Below, in pieces: positions 21,021 through 28,609 of a stretch of 64,000 nucleotides of DNA. How positions within the stretch are numbered: the stretch's first letter is position 1; each line of letters begins with the position of its first letter. The translations under genes and the position numbers were made by a program. Source of the stretch: Anaerotignum propionicum (GTDB lineage: Bacteria; Bacillota; Clostridia; Lachnospirales; Anaerotignaceae); the NCBI RefSeq assembly GCF_024461735.1, contig NZ_JANGAD010000001.1, positions 186,001 to 250,000 on the forward strand. Direction: 5' to 3'. The notes under the pieces were generated by a model. It had not been told where the DNA came from and did no database searches. It saw nothing but the letters and a program-made list of their open reading frames with translations.

Positions 21021-21072
21021 AAAAGGGTGCTGTAGATAGATGAAATAATCATTTATTTATAGCACCTTTTTG
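21021..21072 (+). terminator. Probable terminator of the ilv operon
   Basis: AAAAGGGTGCT (21021-21031) pairs with AGCACCTTTTT (21061-21071) around a long AT-rich loop. Two further inverted repeats lie before it in the 20825-21020 gap (CCCACTG/CAGTGGG at 20883-20904, and TTCCCTA/TAGGGAG near 20991-21017); neither has a T-run. No gene is visible in the gap. Confidence 0.65.
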
Positions 21073-21151
21073 TATTGAATGGGGGTTCAATTAAGATATA
21101 AGAGTGTGTTAGAAATAATTTATTTGGCTAAGATTGAATAAAAGGGGTGAA

Positions 21152-21195
21152 AAAAGAGTATCCCTTAAGCTATGTTATAGTTTGGGATACTCTTT
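21152..21195 (-). terminator. Terminator of the cytidylate-kinase-like gene (minus strand)
   Basis: AAAGAGTATCCC (21153-21164) pairs with GGGATACTCTTT (21184-21195); on the minus strand Ts follow the stem. It lies 15 bases past the stop. Confidence 0.8.
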
Positions 21196-21209
21196 AATTA
21201 TAATATTGA

Positions 21210-21812
21210 TTAGATTAAAGAAACATATTTTTCGATAACATCAACGATTTTTTCTAATTCCATACGAGAGGTGTTTAAAATTAAGTCGTAATTATCAGCT
21301 GCACCCCATTTTAATCCTGTAAAATAGTTATAGTAATTGGCACGGCGTTTATCTGTTTTGATTACAGCAGCTTCAGCATTTTTTTCTGGCAGGTCATATT
21401 GTGCCACTGCTCTGTTTATACGGTCTTTTAAGTCTGCTTGCAAAAAAACATTAATACAATTTTCTGTTTCAGAGAGAATATAGTCTGCAGAACGCCCAAC
21501 AATGACACAGCTTCCTTTTTCAGCCACCTCTTTTATTACCTGAGATTGTACAAGGAAAATTTTCTCATTTAAAGGAAGACCGAAGGATTCTACACTGGGG
21601 GTAAGGGTCGTCAGGGAGAGCAAAAGATTTCCTGTAGAGGTCTCTTCTGCATTGACAAAACATTCCTTCGAAAGACCAGTTTTTTCTGCAGCAAGGGAAA
21701 TGATTTCATTATCATAAAAAGGAATCCCTAAGCGTTCAGCCAATAGTTTACCTACGATACGCCCGCCACTGCCATACTGACGGCTGATAGTAATAATTTT
21801 ATGCTTATCCAT
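21210..21812 (-). CDS. Cytidylate kinase-like family protein
   Basis: This 200-residue P-loop kinase-like protein starts MDKHKIITISRQYGSGGRIVGKLLAERL, where GSGGRIVG replaces the usual GxxGxGKS/T loop, as in the cytidylate-kinase-like family (PF13189). YDNEIISLAAEKTGLS and VIVGRSADYIL are also typical. The ATG at 21812 has AGGAG 8 bases upstream; an apparent GTG start 9 bases earlier overlaps that site. The substrate has not been established for the family. It is a single gene, divergent from aspS. Confidence 0.82.
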   Translation of the reverse strand: MDKHKIITISRQYGSGGRIVGKLLAERLGIPFYDNEIISLAAEKTGLSKECFVNAEETSTGNLLLSLTTLTPSVESFGLPLNEKIFLVQSQVIKEVAEKGSCVIVGRSADYILSETENCINVFLQADLKDRINRAVAQYDLPEKNAEAAVIKTDKRRANYYNYFTGLKWGAADNYDLILNTSRMELEKIVDVIEKYVSLI

Positions 21813-22026
21813 ATGAATCACTCCTATTTGTCAATTTTAAAATAATAATAATACTAAAATACAAAAACCAAAAAAATAGTAAGGATATATAATAGCTTAA
21901 GAGGTGAATACCCCTCCTAATATATTTAGTATATCACATTTACATAAAAAAGGAAATAACCCGAATTGTACTTCGTTCTTTTCACAATATTTTTGCAGAC
22001 TAAGCTTGAAACTTTTTCGGGAAAAC

Positions 22027-22054
22027 TTTACTTTTTTTAGAAAAATGGTATGAT
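22027..22054 (+). promoter_or_regulatory. Probable aspS promoter
   Basis: TTTACT (22027-22032), a 16-base spacer and TATGAT (22049-22054) lie 37 bases before the aspS start. The 21813-22026 region is AT-rich and shows no T-box. Confidence 0.5.
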
Positions 22055-22091
22055 AGAGAAAGAAAATTTTGTATTTGAAGGAGAATTTAAA

Positions 22092-23903
22092 ATGGGTGAA
22101 GCATTAGCAGGCTTGAAGAGAAGCTGTATGTGTTGTGATGTAAATGAAACCATGATTGGCAAAGAGGTTACAGTAATGGGCTGGGTTCAGCGTCGCCGTG
22201 ACCTTGGACAGTTGATCTTTATTGCGTTAAGAGATAAAACCGGTTTGGTTCAGATTGCTATTGACGGAAATGTAGCAGAAAAAGAACTGTTTGAGAAGGC
22301 TGAAAGTGTAAGAAGCGAATTTGTATTGGCTGTTCGTGGACAAGTTGCCCCTAGAACTGAGGGGAATATAAACCCCAACATGAAAACAGGAGCCATCGAA
22401 ATTATTGCTACTGAGCTTCGTATTCTTTCTGAAGCTGAAACAACACCGTTTCAGATTGAGGACAATATTACGGTTAAAGACGACTTAAGATTTAAATATC
22501 GTTATCTTGATTTGCGTCGTCCCAGTCAGCTAAATAATCTTGTATTAAGACATAAAGTTGTTCAAGTGATGCGGAATTTCTTGGATCAGGAAAACTTTTT
22601 GGAAATTGAGACACCTATTTTGGGTATCAGTACACCTGAAGGCGCAAGAGATTACTTGGTGCCCAGTCGTGTACATCCCGGTAGCTTTTATGGATTGCCC
22701 CAGTCTCCTCAGCAATATAAGCAGTTGTTAATGGTTTCAGGTATGGATCGGTACTATCAGATTGCAAAATGCTTCCGTGACGAAGATTTAAGAGCTGACC
22801 GTCAGCCTGAGTTTACACAAGTGGACATGGAGCTTTCCTTCATTGATGTTGAAGATATTCTGGATATTAATGAAAGAATGATGCAAAAAGTATTTAAGGA
22901 TATTTTAAATATTGAAGTTCCTTTGCCACTGAAAAGAATGACATACAAAGAAGCCATGGAACGCTTTGGCTCCGATAAACCGGATATTCGCTTTGGTATG
23001 GAGCTTGTAAATATCTCTGAGGTAGTTGGTGATACAGATTTTGTTGTATTTAAAACTGCCCTGGAGGCAGGCGGCAGTGTGCGTGCCATTAATGCAAAGG
23101 GCTGTGGCGCTTTCCCTAGAAAGAAAGTTGACAGCTTGGTTGAGTTTGTAAAAACCTATCGTGCAAAGGGTCTGGCATGGATTGCTATTAATGAGGATGG
23201 CAGTTTGAAAACCCAGATTGCAAAATTCTTTACAGAAGAAAAATTAGCCAAAATCGTAGAAAAAATGGATGGTAAGCCCGGAGATCTGATCTTGATTTGT
23301 GCTGATCAAGACAAGGTTGTATTTGATTCCTTAGGAGCATTGCGTTTGGAGCTTTCTAAAATGTTAGAATTAACAAAGGCAGATGATTTCAGCTTCCTTT
23401 GGATTACCGAATTCCCTATGTTAGAGTGGGATGAGGAAGCAGGCAGATTTGTGGCAGTACACCATCCGTTTACAGCTCCTATGGATGAGGATATTGATTT
23501 ACTGGAGACAGATCCAGGCAAGGTTCGTGCAAAAGCTTATGATATTGTATTAAATGGATATGAATTAGGTGGTGGTTCCATCAGAATTCATCGCAGAGAT
23601 GTTCAACAGAAAATGTTTGGACTTTTGGGCTTTACAATGGAAGATGCACAGCAGCGTTTCGGCTATTTCCTAGATGCATTTAAATATGGTGCACCTCCTC
23701 ATGGTGGTCTTGCCTTTGGGTTGGATAGAATTATTATGCTTATGTGCGGCGCAAGCAGTATCCGTGATGTGATTGCTTTCCCTAAAGTGAAGGATGCATC
23801 TTGCCCTATGACCAATGCTCCTACTGTTGTGGACGAAAAACAGTTGGATGAATTGGCAATTTGTATAAATAAAGAAATATTAGAGGCGCAAGAGGCTGAA
23901 TAA
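22092..23903 (+). CDS. aspS: Aspartate--tRNA ligase
   Basis: This class II synthetase of 603 residues has an N-terminal OB-fold anticodon domain (VMGWVQRRRDLGQLIFIALRD), motif 2 (CFRDEDLRADRQPEFTQVD), a bacterial GAD insertion at about 285-420, and motif 3 (GGLAFGLDRIIM). The ATG at 22092 has AAGGAG 8 bases upstream; the earlier ATG at 22050 lies in the -10 box. Length is normal for bacterial AspRS. Confidence 0.95.
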   Translation: MGEALAGLKRSCMCCDVNETMIGKEVTVMGWVQRRRDLGQLIFIALRDKTGLVQIAIDGNVAEKELFEKAESVRSEFVLAVRGQVAPRTEGNINPNMKTGAIEIIATELRILSEAETTPFQIEDNITVKDDLRFKYRYLDLRRPSQLNNLVLRHKVVQVMRNFLDQENFLEIETPILGISTPEGARDYLVPSRVHPGSFYGLPQSPQQYKQLLMVSGMDRYYQIAKCFRDEDLRADRQPEFTQVDMELSFIDVEDILDINERMMQKVFKDILNIEVPLPLKRMTYKEAMERFGSDKPDIRFGMELVNISEVVGDTDFVVFKTALEAGGSVRAINAKGCGAFPRKKVDSLVEFVKTYRAKGLAWIAINEDGSLKTQIAKFFTEEKLAKIVEKMDGKPGDLILICADQDKVVFDSLGALRLELSKMLELTKADDFSFLWITEFPMLEWDEEAGRFVAVHHPFTAPMDEDIDLLETDPGKVRAKAYDIVLNGYELGGGSIRIHRRDVQQKMFGLLGFTMEDAQQRFGYFLDAFKYGAPPHGGLAFGLDRIIMLMCGASSIRDVIAFPKVKDASCPMTNAPTVVDEKQLDELAICINKEILEAQEAE

Positions 23904-23973
23904 TTTTTTGAGAACAAAAGGGAATGAATAAAACAAGCTGATTCGAAGAAGAGATAGAATATGATACAAAATG

Positions 23974-24003
23974 AAGGCAGAGGGATACCTCTGTCTTTAT
24001 TTG
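23974..24003 (+). terminator. aspS terminator
   Basis: GGCAGAGG (23976-23983) pairs with CCTCTGTC (23988-23995) around GATA, followed by TTTATTTG. The remaining 24004-24265 region has no visible gene. Confidence 0.7.
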
Positions 24004-24265
24004 TTGTTCAGTTTAGTGGATGATATAAGGTGTTCCTGATTTGTGCTGGTAGAATAGTTTCTGCTCTAGATTTTGCATGAAAAAGTCAGTATCTATGAAA
24101 ATCAAAGGTTTAAGAATGGCCTATAGGGACTCAGAGAGTTACTTCATATATGTTTTTTAAATACTTCCGTGTACAGGTTTATATAGAAGTAAAACAGTAA
24201 ACTATTAGAAAGGGCAATCTTGAGTAAAAGGGCTTTATTTGTAGTAGAAAATTATAATATCATTC

Positions 24266-24294
24266 TTGACATTTAATTGAAAAAAGCGCAAAAT
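24266..24294 (+). promoter_or_regulatory. Possible tRNA-Pro promoter
   Basis: TTGACA (24266-24271) is followed after 17 bases by CAAAAT (24289-24294), 18 bases before the tRNA. The -35 is perfect and the -10 weak. Confidence 0.45.
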
Positions 24295-24311
24295 AAAATT
24301 ATTGTTATTTT

Positions 24312-24385
24312 CGATGCGTGGCTCAGTTTGGTAGAGCGCGGCGTTCGGGACGCCGAGGTCGCAGGTTCAAATCCTGTCGCATCGA
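24312..24385 (+). tRNA. tRNA-Pro (anticodon CGG)
   Basis: The cloverleaf is complete. The acceptor CGATGCG (24312-24318) pairs with CGCATCG (24378-24384), with discriminator A. The D-stem is GCTC/GAGC, and the anticodon arm CGGCG-TTCGGGA-CGCCG gives anticodon CGG. The T-arm is GCAGG-TTCAAAT-CCTGT. No CCA is encoded. The prophage integrase lies immediately downstream, so the 3' end is the likely attachment site. Confidence 0.94.
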
Positions 24386-24391
24386 TGGGTA

Positions 24392-24440
24392 TAAAAAAGT
24401 GCTGGAAACCTTGATTTTAAAGGGTTTTGGCACTTTTTTA
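24392..24440 (+). terminator. Terminator after tRNA-Pro
   Basis: AAAAAAGTGC (24393-24402) pairs with GCACTTTTTT (24430-24439), with an inner partial AAACCTT/AAGGGTTT extension. A second smaller hairpin, AACGAC/GTCGTTTTTT, lies at about 24448-24474. Confidence 0.8.
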
Positions 24441-24494
24441 TTGTGGGAAAACGACGTATAATTTAGTGTCGTTTTTTGTCGTTTATTATCATTT

Positions 24495-24536
24495 TGCAAG
24501 TCAAATGCAAGTCAATGCAAGTCAAAATGCAAGTCA
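24495..24536. repeat. Four TGCAAGTCA repeats: probable integrase arm-type sites
   Basis: TGCAAGTCA occurs at 24495-24503, 24506-24514, 24516-24524 and 24528-24536, spaced 11, 10 and 12 bases, close to one DNA turn. The last copy includes the integrase stop codon. Short same-direction repeats between a tRNA attachment site and a tyrosine integrase gene are typical arm-binding sites for the integrase N-terminal domain. Confidence 0.7.
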
Positions 24537-25736
24537 GATTTTCACGATATGAGTATCTTTATTTGTACCACCTGCGATGTAAGAATTTAATTTATCCATT
24601 GATTTTCGTTTATGCTTCCCATCTAAATGCGTGTAAATATTTAAGGTGGTTTGCACGTCTGAGTGACCCAGTTGCTCTTTTGCAGTTAGCACATCTACTT
24701 CCGCAAAGTAAAGCATTGTAGCATATGTATGTCTTAGCCAATGGGCAGTGAACCGAGGAATGACACAAGGGACACCTTGGGGTTGAAATTTACTTTTTGG
24801 CTGACCTGAAATTTGATTTCTAAAGTTTCCGTATTTTATATTTAAATCTGTAAAGTAACTGTCCCATAGCCTACGCCAACTAATCTCGCTCATAAGCTGG
24901 CCCTTTGCAGAAGGGCAGACGATTACGGAATCTGTGCAGATCTTCTTCTTTTCATGCAAAAAATCTACAAGAATGTCGGGTATATTGATAGTTCGGATAC
25001 TGTTTTTTGATTTGGCCGTGTTTTTTAGAACTGGTTGGCCGTTAATAAATTCAACGGTTTTGTTAATATCAATTGTAGCATCTTTAAAACTAATATCAGA
25101 CCATGTGAGTGCCAGGAGTTCGCCTCTGCGTAAGCCTGCAAACATCATGATCATGGCTGCCGTTTGGGCTCTGTGAGGAGTATCAATGATCCATTGTTGT
25201 TCTTCTTGGGTTAATGCTCGTCTTATATTGCCTTGTGGCACACGGGGGATTTTGACTGGACCAACAGGGTTATAGTCCATGACCCTATTATCAATGGCCA
25301 ATTGGCATATCTGTAGCCCGACGGACCGTATCTGCTTAAGGGATGATTTTGCCGATGGCTCCCCGGTGTTGGGATTTTCTTTGGCAAGGGTTAAGATGAT
25401 TTGTTGAAAATCAGCAGTCTTAAGGCGTGTGATAGGGAGGCTATATAGCGGCGCATACTTTTTTAAGCTACGCTTATAACTTTCCATGCGCCCGTAGGTA
25501 ACTTCCGTGCTTTTAAGTGCGCACCATGCTTCCATCCAGAATTCGAATGTGTCTCTGTCTGCGGTAATATCAATTCCCCTGTACATAGACGATTTTAATT
25601 CCTGGGCTTTTGCTTCTGCCTCCTTTTGATTTTTTCCGTAGACGGTTTTATATTTTCTCTTTCCGTCAAATTCTCCAAGATATACCTGGACGGCGATTCT
25701 ACCGTCAGCACGGACGGTATTTTTCTTTTTGGCCAT
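24534..25736 (-). CDS. int: Phage tyrosine recombinase (integrase)
   Basis: This 400-residue site-specific recombinase has an N-terminal arm-binding region (1-60), a SAM-like core-binding domain (62-160) and a catalytic domain. The active-site set is complete: R203/R204 in GLRRGE, K about 242, H332-x-x-R335 in HWLRH, H358 in LGHSD and the nucleophile Y368 in NIYTH. AAAGGAGG precedes the ATG. It reads toward tRNA-Pro, as expected for integration at the tRNA 3' end. Confidence 0.95.
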   Translation of the reverse strand: MAKKKNTVRADGRIAVQVYLGEFDGKRKYKTVYGKNQKEAEAKAQELKSSMYRGIDITADRDTFEFWMEAWCALKSTEVTYGRMESYKRSLKKYAPLYSLPITRLKTADFQQIILTLAKENPNTGEPSAKSSLKQIRSVGLQICQLAIDNRVMDYNPVGPVKIPRVPQGNIRRALTQEEQQWIIDTPHRAQTAAMIMMFAGLRRGELLALTWSDISFKDATIDINKTVEFINGQPVLKNTAKSKNSIRTINIPDILVDFLHEKKKICTDSVIVCPSAKGQLMSEISWRRLWDSYFTDLNIKYGNFRNQISGQPKSKFQPQGVPCVIPRFTAHWLRHTYATMLYFAEVDVLTAKEQLGHSDVQTTLNIYTHLDGKHKRKSMDKLNSYIAGGTNKDTHIVKI

Positions 25737-25772
25737 AAAAATAAGACCTCCTTTATTTTGGTATGGTAAATA

Positions 25773-25831
25773 AAGCGGTCTTGTGATACAATTAGCTTGT
25801 CTAGGGCTGTTGTACCTCGGTATGACCGCTT
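25773..25831. promoter_or_regulatory. Int upstream region with a fifth repressor-type site and an inverted repeat
   Basis: TACCTCGGTA (25813-25822) is the same 10-mer found in the lysogeny switch at 26561-26570, so the phage repressor may also act on int. It lies between the arms of an inverted repeat, AAGCGGTC (25773-25780) and GACCGCTT (25824-25831). A possible minus-strand int promoter (TTGTAT-17-TACCAT) lies just downstream toward int. Confidence 0.5.
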
Positions 25832-25863
25832 GTCCCTTCCTGTTGGCGCAGGAGGGGATTTTT

Positions 25864-26073
25864 TTATTTAAAACTTTCTACCTTAGTTATTGGCTCCAAT
25901 GAATAAAAATCGTCCCTTTTAATGTGGGTTAATTCGTGCGCAATTGCTTCGTGTTGCGCTTCTATTGATAATCTTGCATTTATGTATACGTTATAAAACC
26001 CGCTCTCATCTTGAACAGTTACACCATTTATACGACAAGGCAAATCTATAAACCTAATACACATATCTTCCAT
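25864..26073 (-). CDS. Small ImmA/IrrE-type metallopeptidase-like protein
   Basis: This 69-residue protein carries HEAIAHELTHIKRDDF (residues 40-55), with the HExxH zinc motif as HELTH. ImmA-type peptidases in ICEs and phages cleave the neighbouring XRE repressor on induction. This one is shorter than the usual 130-170 residues but keeps the active-site helix. It lies 13 bases downstream of, and in the same direction as, the repressor gene. Confidence 0.72.
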   Translation of the reverse strand: MEDMCIRFIDLPCRINGVTVQDESGFYNVYINARLSIEAQHEAIAHELTHIKRDDFYSLEPITKVESFK

Positions 26074-26086
26074 AGCACCACCAACC

Positions 26087-26470
26087 TTATTCTTTATCCC
26101 TCAATGCTTCGATAATTTTTATTGTTTTAATAATATCCTCTGGTGTAGCATTTTTGCTTACAGAGAATAGCATTTTCATTTCAGGCTTAGAGCGTAAACT
26201 ATCAATCAATTCAAGGGTATCATCATCTAATACAATAATGTTGTTTTCTTCATCCACTACGGTAACGGTGGGCTCTGGCTCTTTTCCTGTCATTAAATAA
26301 TCAAATGATACTTCAAAATAATCACATATTTTTTTTCCTAATTCACCACTTATCTGAGATTGCTTTTTCTTCCACGTATAAATTGTTGATTCCGAAATCC
26401 CAGTGTCTTTGCAAAACTTGTAGATCGTTATGCCGCGCTTATCTAAAAGCTTTTTAAAATTCTCATACAT
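26087..26470 (-). CDS. XRE-family phage repressor (CI-like)
   Basis: This 127-residue protein has an N-terminal helix-turn-helix (residues 5-62: ITIYKFCKDTGISESTIYTW, then FEVSFDYLMTGKEPEP) and an acidic C-terminal domain of unknown fold. It lacks a LexA/CI autocleavage Ser-Lys dyad, which fits removal by the adjacent ImmA-like peptidase. It is transcribed away from the early genes. Repeats of ATACCTCGG upstream are its likely operators. Confidence 0.87.
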   Translation of the reverse strand: MYENFKKLLDKRGITIYKFCKDTGISESTIYTWKKKQSQISGELGKKICDYFEVSFDYLMTGKEPEPTVTVVDEENNIIVLDDDTLELIDSLRSKPEMKMLFSVSKNATPEDIIKTIKIIEALRDKE

Positions 26471-26524
26471 ATTTGTCCCTGCTTTCCTGAAAAATAAATA
26501 CCTAAAAAAAACGCAGTAAAACTA

Positions 26525-26665
26525 TTGACTACCTCGAAAAAGCGTGGTATAGTATGAGCATACCTCGGTAGAAAATAGTAAAGCATTAAAAAGGTAAAGT
26601 ACATCGGAAAAATGATATACCTCGTTCGACAAACAAAGTATATCACTAAACCGAGGTATGCGCAA
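26525..26665. promoter_or_regulatory. Lysogeny switch: four operator-like sites and opposing promoters
   Basis: The plus-strand promoter TTGACT (26525-26530)-17-TATAGT (26548-26553) points at the early genes. The minus-strand candidate TTGCGC-17-TATACT (26665 to 26637) points at the repressor. ATACCTCG-type sites lie in the spacer of each promoter (TACCTCG 26530-26536 with CGTGGTA 26543-26549; ATACCTCGGTT on the minus strand, 26659-26649). Further sites lie near each predicted start (TACCTCGGTA 26561-26570; ATACCTCG 26617-26624). The two promoters face each other, so their transcripts would overlap by about 70 bases. The minus -35 is weak. Confidence 0.6.
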
Positions 26666-26691
26666 GTATTAATTCAAAAGGAGGTGGTATT

Positions 26692-26877
26692 TTGTCAAAA
26701 ATGTACAACTGCGAAGAGGTCGCAGAACGCTATAACGTAAAACTCATTACTGTTTGGAGTTGGATTCGTGATAAGAAACTTCCAGCAATGAAAATTGGCA
26801 GGGAGTATAGAATCAAAGAGGAGGACTTAACAGCTTTTGAAGATGAACGCAGAACAGTTTCGGTAACAAAGGAATAG
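26692..26877 (+). CDS. Excisionase-like HTH_17 DNA-binding protein
   Basis: This 61-residue MerR-like winged helix reads YNCEEVAERYNVKLITVWSW and KIGREYRIKEEDLTAFED, typical of excisionase (Xis) family proteins. It starts at TTG 26692, with AAAGGAGGTGG just upstream; the ATG at 26701 is too far away. It is the first gene of the early transcript from the switch, and may act as Cro-like regulator or directionality factor. Confidence 0.8.
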   Translation: MSKMYNCEEVAERYNVKLITVWSWIRDKKLPAMKIGREYRIKEEDLTAFEDERRTVSVTKE

Positions 26878-26942
26878 CTGATTTATTCGGCGTACCAATT
26901 ACGTATTTTTTAGAAGAGCAACCGGCAGCGAACAGAGAATAG
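26868..26942 (+). pseudogene. Remnant of an XRE regulator C-terminus
   Basis: Read in a frame different from the excisionase gene, 26868-26942 encodes KGIADLFGVPITYFLEE and a few more residues to a stop. This matches the end of an XRE helix-turn-helix domain (KIADFFGVSVDYLL). No start or HTH core precedes it, so it looks like a deletion scar of a former Cro-type gene fused onto the excisionase gene's end. Confidence 0.5.
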
Positions 26943-26951
26943 GAGGATAAT

Positions 26952-27170
26952 ATGGAAAATTTAGAGGAGTACACGAATCGAATTCAAGAACGGGATAACG
27001 CGATAAATGGTTATCTAGAAAAGCTCAATGGCATCACATGCGAAGAGTGGAAAAGGCTATCCATGATTATTAACAAAAGCTTTGAACTAGAAAAAGAGAA
27101 GCTGAACAGAGATATTCAGCTTCCCGACAAAGACACTTTGGACAGGGCTACTCATTCACTATTTGGATAA
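26952..27170 (+). CDS. Hypothetical early phage protein
   Basis: This 72-residue charged, helical protein (EEYTNRIQERDNAINGYLEK) starts 9 bases after AGGAGG. I recognise no domain. Its last 23 bases overlap the 3' end of a convergent minus-strand gene. Confidence 0.6.
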   Translation: MENLEEYTNRIQERDNAINGYLEKLNGITCEEWKRLSMIINKSFELEKEKLNRDIQLPDKDTLDRATHSLFG

Positions 27171-27393
27171 AAATTGGATTTATCCTGTAGTCCTTGCCTT
27201 TGTAGTAGATATTTATGTAATCGAGACTATAGGCGCTGTTTTCCAGTTCTCTGGATCTGATTTGAGGGGCATAAACAGAAGCATTCTCTTCCCACCAAGA
27301 ATAAGGATCCTTCTTATAGTCGCCCATAACACAGCTGGGGTCATCATTAAGGCAAACCCATTGCCCGACCAAACAAGCATACACTCTTTTCAT
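27148..27393 (-). CDS. Conserved-looking hypothetical phage protein on the opposite strand
   Basis: This 81-residue protein begins MKRVYACLVGQWVCLNDDPS and ends YYKGKDYRINPIFIQIVNE. It is rich in Trp, Tyr and Asp, unlike a chance ORF, and AGGAAGGAG lies 10 bases upstream of the ATG. It resembles small proteins seen in clostridial prophages, but I know no function. It runs against the early operon and overlaps the preceding gene's 3' end, so it needs its own promoter. Confidence 0.6.
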   Translation of the reverse strand: MKRVYACLVGQWVCLNDDPSCVMGDYKKDPYSWWEENASVYAPQIRSRELENSAYSLDYINIYYKGKDYRINPIFIQIVNE

Positions 27394-27514
27394 GTATCAT
27401 TCACTCCTTCCTTTATTATTTCACATGCCTATCCACACAAAAACAGGCGTGATTACTTGATTTACTTATTTTACCACAATTTGTGGAAAAGCACAAGATG
27501 TAGGAGGAGGATTT

Positions 27515-27700
27515 ATGCAATTAAACAAGATATTGAAGTGTAGGGGTTTAACCGTAAAACAATTGAGCGAGCAAACAGGTATTAAATATAGAACAATGCT
27601 CAAATACTCTTGCGGCGAAAGAAAATTAACTGTTGATGCCGCCAAAATCATAGGTAAAGCACTAAATATAAATTGGTGGCTATTTTTTGAAGAAGAATAG
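27515..27700 (+). CDS. Small XRE-type helix-turn-helix protein
   Basis: This 61-residue HTH protein (LTVKQLSEQTGIKYRTMLKY, then ERKLTVDAAKIIGKALNINW) resembles Cro-like regulators. A strong GTAGGAGGAGG site precedes the ATG. It is probably an early regulator. Confidence 0.75.
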   Translation: MQLNKILKCRGLTVKQLSEQTGIKYRTMLKYSCGERKLTVDAAKIIGKALNINWWLFFEEE

Positions 27701-27711
27701 GAGGCGATTCA

Positions 27712-27948
27712 ATGAAAACAACTAAAAGCTGGGAGGAGGTCCCGATAATTTTCGACCTTGCTTTTGCAGCTACCTTAACAGGTTTCAGTAGCGAACGCTT
27801 GCGGCAGTTAAGCCGAGCGGGTGAGTTCCCAGCAAGGAAAATAGGCACAGGCAATCATGCAGTGTGGAGAATCGATAAAGACGAGTTCGTCAGCTGGTGG
27901 GAAAGTAAGAAGATACAGGGGGAGGACAAGCATGCAAAATATACATAA
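27712..27948 (+). CDS. HTH_17/excisionase-like DNA-binding protein
   Basis: This 78-residue protein carries FAATLTGFSSERLRQLSRAG and PARKIGTGNHAVWRIDKDEF, a MerR-like wHTH with a wing, common in phage early regions. AGGAGG lies upstream. Its end overlaps the next gene by 17 bases. Confidence 0.7.
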   Translation: MKTTKSWEEVPIIFDLAFAATLTGFSSERLRQLSRAGEFPARKIGTGNHAVWRIDKDEFVSWWESKKIQGEDKHAKYT

Positions 27949-28255
27949 TGACCCGATATACCGCAACGCTGACAGACGAAAGAATGAACGCCGTATGAAG
28001 CAGGAAAAGCGGAAAGGACATGCCATTTTTGTTATAAGCATTAAGGTAGCGGCTTTATGGCTACTTTATGCAGTGATTGTTTTTGGTATTATAGCAGCGG
28101 TTGAATGTGCTTTACCGCACAGGATTGTACTGAAATGGATTATTATTTTTTCCTTCTTGGTGGTATCAGTACCCGGAGTTTATAAAATGGAAAAGAAAAT
28201 AAAAAAGTCCCCAAGGAACGGCAATTCCATAAGGGGACAAATACATAACGTGTAA
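27932..28255 (+). CDS. Small membrane protein, two predicted helices
   Basis: This 107-residue protein has a basic N-terminal stretch (NADRRKNERRMKQEKRKGHA) followed by two hydrophobic segments (about residues 30-58 and 67-86) and a basic tail. The ATG at 27932 follows GGGGGAGG. No family is recognised. It could be an envelope-acting early phage protein such as a superinfection-exclusion factor, but this is a guess. Confidence 0.55.
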   Translation: MQNIHNDPIYRNADRRKNERRMKQEKRKGHAIFVISIKVAALWLLYAVIVFGIIAAVECALPHRIVLKWIIIFSFLVVSVPGVYKMEKKIKKSPRNGNSIRGQIHNV

Positions 28256-28317
28256 ATTTAAAATACCAGAATATTATGAATTTGTCAATGCGTGAGACTC
28301 AGCAAAGGAGGTTCAAT

Positions 28318-28578
28318 ATGTCAGAAATATATAGGAATTTGAGTGATGTTCAAACAGGAACAGTCAAACAACATTTCCTTGAATCCGAACTTACGTCAGA
28401 CGAAGTAAGAGAGTTGGAAATGATTAGGCAAGAAATACTTGCTGAATATAGAGGGAAGAATATCCTTAGTTTTCACCGTTGGAAGAGAAGATTAATGCGT
28501 CAAAATTCAATTTGTTCTTTGTATGGATACCATAGGATTCAAAAATGTTTATATGAAGCTAATCAACTAAATCGCTAA
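28318..28578 (+). CDS. Hypothetical early phage protein
   Basis: This 86-residue soluble protein begins MSEIYRNLSDVQTGTVKQHF. The ATG at 28318 is chosen for AAAGGAGG 7 bases upstream; an upstream in-frame ATG at 28276 lacks a ribosome site. No domain is recognised. Confidence 0.6.
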   Translation: MSEIYRNLSDVQTGTVKQHFLESELTSDEVRELEMIRQEILAEYRGKNILSFHRWKRRLMRQNSICSLYGYHRIQKCLYEANQLNR

Positions 28579-28609
28579 CGTTTGCGGATTTGGAATAGGA
28601 GGAATAATC

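Noticed and set aside
21830..22090. T-box riboswitch before aspS
   Set aside because: No stem I/specifier loop, no T-box consensus and no terminator before the gene.
25833..25869. Hairpin CCCTTCCTG/CAGGAGGGG followed by Ts on the plus strand
   Set aside because: It has terminator form but no plus-strand gene precedes it; a tiny transcript from a weak plus-strand promoter at 25797-25826 would be only about 40 bases, so I do not call a gene.
27163..27543. 126-codon plus-strand frame opposite the 27148-27393 gene
   Set aside because: No ribosome site and an unlikely composition; the minus-strand frame has both a ribosome site and a protein-like sequence.
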